A stretch of DNA of 64,000 nucleotides from contig NZ_AP025506.1 in assembly GCF_024347595.1 (NCBI RefSeq), positions 2,356,001-2,420,000 on the forward strand, read 5' to 3'. Every line of letters begins with the position of its first letter. Positions within the stretch are counted from its first letter, which is position 1. This document shows positions 57,515-64,000 of the stretch, in pieces. Position numbers and translations under genes: made by a program. The notes under the pieces were generated by a model. The model was not told the origin of the DNA and made no database searches. It saw nothing but the letters and a program-made list of their open reading frames with translations. The DNA comes from Vibrio pomeroyi. Lineage in GTDB: Bacteria; Pseudomonadota; Gammaproteobacteria; Enterobacterales; Vibrionaceae.

Positions 57515-58255
57515 ATGTTTAAGCGATTATCGCCTATTGTGGCGGTTGGTTTGCTCTCTGGCTGTACCCTTACTAACGGTGCTGCCTACCACCAAGAAAC
57601 TCTCGATGCTATTGCCCGCTCAGAGACAAACATCGCAAATAAGGTTCAAAATCTTGAACTGCAAGTCAGTAATCAAAGTGATTACATTGAAAGCTTAGAA
57701 GACGAAATCATCACCCTTTCAAATCAGTTAGATGTCCATCTAACGAGCATGGAACACAAAGTCATTGAAGAGCTAGAGGAAGAAGAACCCGTAGCAGTTG
57801 CAGCGGCTCCTATCGCTCCTACCTCACAACCAACTATCCTTGGCGGAATCGAAAAAGTGTCTATCGACTCAATCAAACAAAGCTTTGATGCTCGAGTGGA
57901 TACTGGCGCAACAACCTCCTCTTTAAATGCCGTCGATATTAAAGAATTCGAACGAAATGGTAAGAACTGGGTTAAGTTCCACCTAGACGACCAAGGGCAA
58001 GCAGCAGAAGACCAAAAATGGATTGAAGCGCCTGTTGTACGTTATGTGAAAATCCGTCAATCAACGAATGATCAGACAGAACGTCGAGCTGTGATTGAAT
58101 TATGGGTTAAAGTTGGAAAAATCCATGAAAAAGCGCAATTTACATTGGCGGATCGCTCTCAAATGAGTCACCCTGTATTACTAGGGCGCGAATTTATCAA
58201 AGACATAGCGCTAGTAGATGTAAGTAAAAAGTACGTACAAACGGAAGTTAAATAA
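57515..58255 (+). CDS. Lipoprotein with retropepsin-like (RimK-associated, PF05618) domain
   Basis: A 246-residue predicted lipoprotein. MFKRLSPIVAVGLLSGC has a lipobox with Cys17 and Thr at +2, so outer-membrane sorting is likely. A heptad-rich coiled-coil segment (about 28-85) and an acidic/Ala-Pro linker precede the retropepsin-like domain (about 108-246), with the catalytic-type motif DTGATTSSL at 129-137, then LADRSQMSHPVLLGREFIKD. This domain was once named a zinc protease. The frame extends upstream to 57458, but the ATG at 57515 with AAAGG ahead restores the signal peptide. First gene of the operon with the 7TM and ATP-grasp genes. Confidence 0.87.
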   Translation: MFKRLSPIVAVGLLSGCTLTNGAAYHQETLDAIARSETNIANKVQNLELQVSNQSDYIESLEDEIITLSNQLDVHLTSMEHKVIEELEEEEPVAVAAAPIAPTSQPTILGGIEKVSIDSIKQSFDARVDTGATTSSLNAVDIKEFERNGKNWVKFHLDDQGQAAEDQKWIEAPVVRYVKIRQSTNDQTERRAVIELWVKVGKIHEKAQFTLADRSQMSHPVLLGREFIKDIALVDVSKKYVQTEVK

Positions 58256-58272
58256 CAATAGTAGGGTAAGCT

Positions 58273-59778
58273 ATGACGTCAAGAATTCCATTTTATATCT
58301 CTATATTCCTGCTTATCGTGGCAGGTATAACACTGAGTATGTTCAGACATACGACCTACGGTGTACCTTGGACTCCAGGGGAAACCAGACAGGTTTGGGA
58401 CGTTGAAGCTCGCATTGAGTTCAACGCAGTAGGCAAAGAAGCAAAAGTTTCCTTAGCGGCTCCTCATACTCAGTCTAACTACACACTTATCGGCGAATCG
58501 GCGTCATCACCAGGTTACGGTATTTCTTACTTAAATACTGAGTCAGGTCGTCGTGCTGAGTGGTCTATTCGTTACGCAGATGGCCCTCAAACCATCTACT
58601 ACAAGACACAATTCCTAGTCGACAACCAAGCTAAAGTGAACGACACACCACCAGAAGGTGAAGTGGTTCAACCAAGCTTCGACGGTCCGGAAGAAGCGGC
58701 GTCTCTTGCTCTGATCGACAGAGCGACAAAGCGTTCTGCAGACAATCTAACGTTCACTCGTGAGCTCATCAAAACGCTGAATGATCCAGACAGCCAAAAC
58801 TCGGCGCTGATTCTGAACAACATGACCAAAGTGGAAGCGACACACAAGCTACTTTCAGCAGCGAAAATACACAACAAAGTGGTTGGTGTTATCGAGCTAG
58901 AAGATGGCCGTCGTCGTCAATCTATTCAGAACATGATTCAGATTTGGGATAACGATGAGTGGATTCTTTTCTCTCCGGAATCGAGCGAACAGCAAGTTCA
59001 ACCAAACCTACTGATCTGGGACGAATCAAACGTGTCTCTGCTTGATGTAGTGGGCGGTCAGAACAGTAAAGTTCACTTCTCTATGATTGCTCAAGAGGTT
59101 TCACCGACTGAAGCAACCAACAGTAAAGTATCGGCTGATCAGCTGTTAAACCTATCAATTCACAGCCTACCGCTAGAAGAACAAGCGATGTTTAAAACCA
59201 TCATGCTGATTCCTATCGGTGCACTTATTGTTGTGTTCTTGCGTGTCATCATCGGTTTGAAAACGTCTGGTACCTTCATGCCAGTTCTGATTGCGGTGGC
59301 CTTTGTTCAAACACAATTGGTAACGGGTATTGTTGGCTTCCTACTGATCGTTGGTACGGGTCTTATTATTCGAAGTTACTTGTCCAAACTCAACTTGCTA
59401 CTGGTTGCCAGGATATCCGCCGTAATCATTACGGTAATCATGATTATCTCCGTGTTTACCGTGGTCGCGTTTAAAGTCGGTCTAACTGAAGGTCTATCGA
59501 TTACGTTCTTCCCAATGATCATCCTATCTTGGACTATCGAACGTATGTCTATCCTATGGGAAGAAGAAGGCGCGAAAGAAGTAATGCTACAAGGTGGTGG
59601 TTCTCTATTCACTGCGGTTCTTGTTTACTTAGGCATGACTAACCCGTTCATTCAGCACTTAACGTTTAACTTTATTGGTTTACAGCTTGTTATTCTAGCG
59701 ACCATCTTGCTACTAGGTAACTACACAGGCTACCGTCTAACTGAGCTTCGTCGCTTTAAACCGCTAGCGGAGGACTAA
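58273..59778 (+). CDS. Inactive transglutaminase-like protein fused to seven membrane helices
   Basis: A 501-residue membrane protein. One N-terminal helix (IPFYISIFLLIVAGITLSM) is followed by a soluble, presumably periplasmic, transglutaminase-like domain (about 30-305) and a C-terminal bundle of about seven helices. It matches the Pfam pair Transglut_i_TM and 7TM_transglut. The whole protein contains no cysteine, so the Cys-dependent transglutaminase activity is lost. The gene starts 17 bp after the retropepsin gene and ends 3 bp before the ATP-grasp gene. It may link cytoplasmic peptide or amide synthesis to a periplasmic partner; that is inference. Confidence 0.87.
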   Translation: MTSRIPFYISIFLLIVAGITLSMFRHTTYGVPWTPGETRQVWDVEARIEFNAVGKEAKVSLAAPHTQSNYTLIGESASSPGYGISYLNTESGRRAEWSIRYADGPQTIYYKTQFLVDNQAKVNDTPPEGEVVQPSFDGPEEAASLALIDRATKRSADNLTFTRELIKTLNDPDSQNSALILNNMTKVEATHKLLSAAKIHNKVVGVIELEDGRRRQSIQNMIQIWDNDEWILFSPESSEQQVQPNLLIWDESNVSLLDVVGGQNSKVHFSMIAQEVSPTEATNSKVSADQLLNLSIHSLPLEEQAMFKTIMLIPIGALIVVFLRVIIGLKTSGTFMPVLIAVAFVQTQLVTGIVGFLLIVGTGLIIRSYLSKLNLLLVARISAVIITVIMIISVFTVVAFKVGLTEGLSITFFPMIILSWTIERMSILWEEEGAKEVMLQGGGSLFTAVLVYLGMTNPFIQHLTFNFIGLQLVILATILLLGNYTGYRLTELRRFKPLAED

Positions 59779-59781
59779 GTT

Positions 59782-60762
59782 ATGTTTGATCAGTTTACTT
59801 CACCGTTTAGGTTGAAAGACAAAGGCATAATGGGAATGAACAAGCGTAACCATAGTTACATTGGTCGCTACAATGATCGTTCCAAGTATCCACTCGTTGA
59901 TGACAAGCTTAAGACTAAGATCATCGCTGAACAGGCTGGCGCTACCGTGCCAAAGCTGATTGGCGTTATTGGTCACCAAGCTGAAGTAAAAACAATCCAC
60001 AAGATGGTAAAAGAGTGGCCGGGTTTCGTAATCAAGCCAGCTCAAGGCAGTGGTGGTAAAGGCATACTTGTTGTGACTTCTCACAAGGACGGCGTTTATA
60101 CCAAGCCATCAGGTTCGACTATCAATGAAGAAGACGTAGAGCGTCACATCAGTAACGCTCTTGCAGGTCTTTTCTCACTTGGTGGTAAGAACGATGTTGC
60201 GGTAGTTGAAAACCTCATCAAGTTTGATGAGTGTTTCGATGGCTTTAGTTACGAAGGTGTACCAGATGTACGAATCATCGTATTCAAGGGCTACCCTGTA
60301 ATGGCGATGATGCGCTTATCTACTTCAGCTTCAGACGGCAAGGCTAACTTGCACCAAGGGGCTGTGGGCGTAGGTATTTGTATTGCGACGGGTAAAGCCG
60401 TTCGTGCGGTTCAGTTTGACCACCCAGTCACTCACCACCCAGATACGGGTAAAGAGTTGGCGCTACTTCAAGTGCCGCATTGGGAAAAACTGCTCACACT
60501 GGCATCAAGCGCTTGGGAAATGACAGGTCTTGGCTACATGGGTACTGACATGGTTCTAGACCAAGAAGAAGGCCCAATGGTACTTGAGCTTAACGCACGT
60601 CCAGGTTTGGCTATCCAAATTGCGAATGGTGCGGGTCTGCTACCTCGATTGCACCATATTGAGAACCTTGGTACGCCGGCTGAGTACCCGAAACCAGCAG
60701 AGCGCGTTGCATACGCTGCTAAGCAATTCGGTGTTCACGGCAACGAGATTGTTCCAAACTAA
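59782..60762 (+). CDS. RimK-like ATP-grasp ligase (alpha-L-glutamate ligase-related)
   Basis: A 326-residue cytoplasmic ATP-grasp enzyme. ATP-binding features are PGFVIKPAQGSGGKGILVV, VENLIKFDECFDG, DVRIIVFKGYPVMAMMRLST and the metal-binding TDMVLDQEEGPMVLELNARPGLAIQIANG. It likely joins an amino acid or amine to a carboxylate using ATP. The GGAGG ribosome-binding site precedes the ATG, within the end of the 7TM gene; the three genes form one operon closed by a terminator at 60807-60844. Confidence 0.9.
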   Translation: MFDQFTSPFRLKDKGIMGMNKRNHSYIGRYNDRSKYPLVDDKLKTKIIAEQAGATVPKLIGVIGHQAEVKTIHKMVKEWPGFVIKPAQGSGGKGILVVTSHKDGVYTKPSGSTINEEDVERHISNALAGLFSLGGKNDVAVVENLIKFDECFDGFSYEGVPDVRIIVFKGYPVMAMMRLSTSASDGKANLHQGAVGVGICIATGKAVRAVQFDHPVTHHPDTGKELALLQVPHWEKLLTLASSAWEMTGLGYMGTDMVLDQEEGPMVLELNARPGLAIQIANGAGLLPRLHHIENLGTPAEYPKPAERVAYAAKQFGVHGNEIVPN

Positions 60763-60806
60763 GCAAGTAGCTGACTAGGTCACTTGATACCTAACTAGAG
60801 CTCAAT

Positions 60807-60844
60807 AAAAAAGCTGCATAACTCTGAGAGTTACGCGGCTTTTT
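60807..60844. terminator. Bidirectional terminator between ATP-grasp and formate dehydrogenase genes
   Basis: A long imperfect stem (AAAAAGCTGCATAACTC with GAGTTACGCGGCTTTTT, one mismatch and one G-U pair) and a 3-base loop, with A- and T-tracts for both directions. Confidence 0.85.
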
Positions 60845-60872
60845 AGTCTCTGCCACTTGTTAGCGAGTTGGG

Positions 60873-63800
60873 CTAAGCTTCTGTCGCTTCAATTTCAGGC
60901 TCACGAATCGGATCAATGCGCACTGCCGCAACCTTAAACTCAGGGATCTTGGCATGCGGATCTGTCGCCGTTGTCGTCAGACGGTTCACAGGAGACTCCA
61001 CGAAATGGAATGGAATAAACACCACGCCTTTCTGCATTCGCTTCGTTACAAATGCTGCGATTTCAATTTCACCACGACGTGTTGAGACTTTGAGCATCTG
61101 ACCATTCGAGATCCCTAACGCTTCAGCGTCATGAACACTGACCATCGCACGTGGCCCTGCTAAATTATCCAGACCTTTCGTTTTACGTGTCATAGTGCCA
61201 GTATGGAATTGCTCTAAGATACGGCCTGTCGTTAATACTAACGGGTATTCCGCATCTGGCAGTTCTGCCGCATATCGAAACGGAATCGCTTCCATTTGGC
61301 CACGTCCACGAGTGAACTGAGTCTGGTGCATAATACGTGTGCCATCAGGGTTGTTTTTATTGCTTGGCCATTGCACGCCATTAACTGTGATGTTTTCCCA
61401 ACGTAAACCACCATATTGTGGCGTGACACGAGCAATCTCATTAGTAATGTCCGCAACTGAATCGTAGCTCCAACCGCCGCCCATTGCGTTGGCTAGCATT
61501 TGGATAATCACCCAATCCTCTTTCGCTTCACCTGGAGGCAATACCGCTGGGTTAATACGCTGAACGCGTCGTTCAGTATTAGTAAAGTGACCAGACTTCT
61601 CGGCGAACGAGCAAGACGGCAGAACCACATCGGCATACTGCGCCGTTTCGGTTAAGAAGATGTCTTGCACCACAAGGAAATCTAACGCTTCAAGCCCTTC
61701 AATCACGTGTGCTTGATTCGGGTCACTGAGCACAGGGTTTTCACCCATCACATATAAACCACGCACATCTCGATGACACGCCCCGTCAATAATTTCGGTC
61801 AGCGTTAACCCCGTTTCAGCAGGCAAATCAGCAACGCCCCACTCCATCGCGAATTTTTGGCGAACCATTGGGTTATACACTTTCTGATAACCCGGTAGGT
61901 TATTTGGCAATGCACCCATGTCGCATGCACCTTGAACATTGGATTGACCACGCAGCGGGTTGATGCCCCCACCTTCAATACCGATATTGCCACATAAGAG
62001 CTGTAGGTTAGCAATAGAGCGAACGTTGTCGTGACCAGTGGTGTGTTGCGTGATACCCATAGAGTAATACACCGCCGTGCGTTCTGCAGTACCTATCAAG
62101 CGCGCCATCGCGAAGATGTCTTCTGCTTTAACGCCCGTCACCAGTTCTACTTTGTCTAGTGAGTAGCTTGGTGACATCACCTCTTGTAGCAAGGTATCAA
62201 AGCCATCGACACGATCATCAATGTAATCTTGGTCATACCAACCGTGCTTGATAATCTGCTGCATCACGCCATTAATCAGCATCACATCAGTACCCGGTCG
62301 GTGTGCCAAGTAAAGCTCAGCATGGTCGGCAATATCGATTCTCTTAGGATCAGCGACGATCAGTCGAGCACCGTTATGCCTTACTGCCTGTTTGATGTGT
62401 GAGCCGATAATTGGGTGCGCGGATGTGGTGTCAGAACCAATGATAAAGATGACATCTGAGTGTTTGATGCTTGGGATATCATTGGTCATCGCTCCACTAC
62501 CTAGAGACGCTTCAAGTCCAGTCACCGTCGAAGCATGACAAAGGCGAGCGCAATGGTCGACGTTGTTGGTGCCAAGTTCACGACGAATGAATTTTTGGAA
62601 CACATAGTTATCTTCATTGGTGGTTTTAGCCGATGAGAAACCCGCCAGTGCATTACTACCAAAACCTTGTTTAATTGCTGTGAACTTATCGGCAATCAGC
62701 GTAATGGCTTCTTCCCAGCTCGCAGGTTGTAGCCAGCCATCTTTACGAATTAATGGCGTAGTCAAACGGGCGTCGCTGCCGACGAAGTCGAAACCGAAGC
62801 GTCCCTTAACACACAGCATGCCTTCGTTAACCGGAGAATCACCGCCCTCGATATAACGGATTTTGTTTTTTGCTTCGTCAACATGCATGGTCAGCTTACA
62901 GCCCACACCACAATAAGTGCAGATAGTATCGACCTTTTTGAGGATGTCGGTGTCGCCTTGTTTTCTATCTCTCGCATCTACCATCGCACCTGTTGGGCAG
63001 GCTTGAATACAAGAGCCGCATTGAACACAATTAGAGTCGCCCATTAAGGTCTTGTCAGCCCCAAAATTTGGGCGGCACTCAGGTCTTGAAGCTGGCTTGC
63101 CGTCTGACTGATTCATGAAGCTTAGAACGCCATGAACGTTCTGTTCACGACATGCTTGGATACACTGACCACAACTGATGCAGCGGTTGGCGTCAAAGAT
63201 GATGAATTCAGAGCTATCATCGACAGCAAACTTCTGCCTTGTCGAACCAACTTTGGATTCCTCTGCGCGAATGGCTTGCCAGCTCTCATTAGAAGCAACA
63301 TCGATTTTGTATTCTGGATGTGTTTGGATTGCCTTGTACTCAGTTGAGTAATCACGAAGGTCACAATCGGTATTGGCTTGGCAACCACACTCTAGACATC
63401 TTGCGGCTTCTGCGATTGCATCGGCATTATCAAAGCCCGTTTCTACTTCATCGAAGCTTTGCTCTCGCTGCTCTGGTGTTAGCTCTGGCATAATTTTGCG
63501 CGCCATGCGCTGTATCGACTTATACTGCTCGGGATCAACGGCTTTTAGCTGCTTATGCTTTCTTGAGTTAAACGGTTTAGCTGGAATGTTTTCCATATCA
63601 CCATTGAAGAATCGGTCGATCGCTTGCGCAGCAATACGCCCGTCTCCTACCGCTTCAACTGCTGTCGCTGGACCACGACGGAAGTCACCGATACTAAATA
63701 TATTGCCCGTACCTGTGTGCATGGTTTGCGGATCAGCGTCCGCGGTGTTCCAACGTGTCAGTGGGATATCAATCTCTTCGTTATCCATGAAACTTAAATC

Positions 63801-64000
63801 TGGTTTCTGCGACACTGCAGCGATAACCGTATCGAACGCTTCAACAAAGAACTCACCCGTTGGTTTTGGGCTACGACGACCAGAAGCATCTGCAGGGCCA
63901 AGTGCCATACGTTCTAATCGAATCTCAGATACATGACCATTGTCATCAGCAATATTCTCAGCCGGGTTGGTCAAGAAGTGGAACTTAACACCTTCATGTT
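60873..64000 (-). CDS. Formate dehydrogenase alpha subunit fused to GltD-like oxidoreductase (5' end outside window)
   Basis: At least 1042 codons; the frame runs off the right edge (the upstream codons stay open). From the visible N-terminus: the end of a GltD-like FAD/NAD(P) domain (GTGNIFSIGDFRRGPATAVEAVGDGRIAAQAIDRF), a Cys cluster (ARCLECGCQANTDC), two [4Fe-4S] ferredoxin motifs (CISCGQCIQACREQN; CVQCGSCIQACPTGA), the CTYCGVGC cluster, and a full molybdopterin domain with the catalytic Cys in CARLCHASTVTGLEASLGSGAM, so Cys, not Sec. The C-terminal domain has TTGRILEQFHTGTMTRKTKGL. It oxidises formate in the cytoplasm; the fused oxidoreductase suggests NAD(P) as acceptor. Partner genes lie outside the window. 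Confidence 0.92.
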   Translation of the reverse strand, partial: HEGVKFHFLTNPAENIADDNGHVSEIRLERMALGPADASGRRSPKPTGEFFVEAFDTVIAAVSQKPDLSFMDNEEIDIPLTRWNTADADPQTMHTGTGNIFSIGDFRRGPATAVEAVGDGRIAAQAIDRFFNGDMENIPAKPFNSRKHKQLKAVDPEQYKSIQRMARKIMPELTPEQREQSFDEVETGFDNADAIAEAARCLECGCQANTDCDLRDYSTEYKAIQTHPEYKIDVASNESWQAIRAEESKVGSTRQKFAVDDSSEFIIFDANRCISCGQCIQACREQNVHGVLSFMNQSDGKPASRPECRPNFGADKTLMGDSNCVQCGSCIQACPTGAMVDARDRKQGDTDILKKVDTICTYCGVGCKLTMHVDEAKNKIRYIEGGDSPVNEGMLCVKGRFGFDFVGSDARLTTPLIRKDGWLQPASWEEAITLIADKFTAIKQGFGSNALAGFSSAKTTNEDNYVFQKFIRRELGTNNVDHCARLCHASTVTGLEASLGSGAMTNDIPSIKHSDVIFIIGSDTTSAHPIIGSHIKQAVRHNGARLIVADPKRIDIADHAELYLAHRPGTDVMLINGVMQQIIKHGWYDQDYIDDRVDGFDTLLQEVMSPSYSLDKVELVTGVKAEDIFAMARLIGTAERTAVYYSMGITQHTTGHDNVRSIANLQLLCGNIGIEGGGINPLRGQSNVQGACDMGALPNNLPGYQKVYNPMVRQKFAMEWGVADLPAETGLTLTEIIDGACHRDVRGLYVMGENPVLSDPNQAHVIEGLEALDFLVVQDIFLTETAQYADVVLPSCSFAEKSGHFTNTERRVQRINPAVLPPGEAKEDWVIIQMLANAMGGGWSYDSVADITNEIARVTPQYGGLRWENITVNGVQWPSNKNNPDGTRIMHQTQFTRGRGQMEAIPFRYAAELPDAEYPLVLTTGRILEQFHTGTMTRKTKGLDNLAGPRAMVSVHDAEALGISNGQMLKVSTRRGEIEIAAFVTKRMQKGVVFIPFHFVESPVNRLTTTATDPHAKIPEFKVAAVRIDPIREPEIEATEA

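Overview
The window looks like chromosome I of a Vibrio, most likely of the Splendidus clade or a near relative. That call rests on the gene content and order (yciB-yciA-yciI, metE/metR divergent, tol-pal followed by nadA, cydABX-ybgE, ruvCAB, yecE-cmoA-cmoB), on close similarity of the proteins to vibrio families, and on moderate G+C with dense coding. I see no rRNA, CRISPR array, insertion sequence, integrase or prophage. One tRNA gene, tRNA-Ser(GGA), is present.

Layout. 1-2.6 kb: an amino-acid ABC binding protein (cut by the window edge), a second HisC-type aminotransferase and a divergent LysR regulator. 2.9-9 kb: a small unknown gene, yciB, yciA, yciI, a GspS/AspS-type secretion pilotin, metE and divergent metR with MetJ-like boxes between them. 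9-15 kb: a DUF4250 protein, a membrane protein, the radical-SAM protein YgiQ, and a divergent XRE-cupin regulator/BenE transporter pair. 15-20 kb: a three-gene glycosyltransferase cassette (GtrA-like, GT39/ArnT-like, GT2/GtrB-like) divergent from a two-component system. 20-24.5 kb: a PLP deaminase/desulfhydrase, a secreted dienelactone hydrolase, a DadA-type dehydrogenase and a LysR regulator. 24.8-30.2 kb: a TRAP transporter with a HAD phosphatase, divergent from a glycerophosphodiesterase and a DeoR regulator. 30-38.4 kb: gltS, tRNA-Ser, alaE, a large hybrid kinase, a YgfB/YecA-family protein, a potassium channel and nadA.

38.5-52 kb is a long block of core genes on the minus strand: the cell-envelope operon ybgC-tolQRAB-pal-cpoB, the cytochrome bd operon cydAB-cydX-ybgE with a perfect FNR box upstream, and ruvC/ruvAB, which is split by a chemotaxis receptor gene. 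aspS, yecE, cmoA and cmoB follow. 57.5-60.8 kb holds a three-gene operon that I rate the most interesting: a lipoprotein with a retropepsin-like DTGA site, a cysteine-free transglutaminase-like protein with a seven-helix membrane domain, and a RimK-like ATP-grasp ligase. A possible small RNA or leader terminator lies just upstream. The window ends inside a large formate dehydrogenase fusion gene.

Most operons are closed by clear intrinsic terminators, many of them shared by convergent genes. Family assignments come from reading the proteins; no database search was run.
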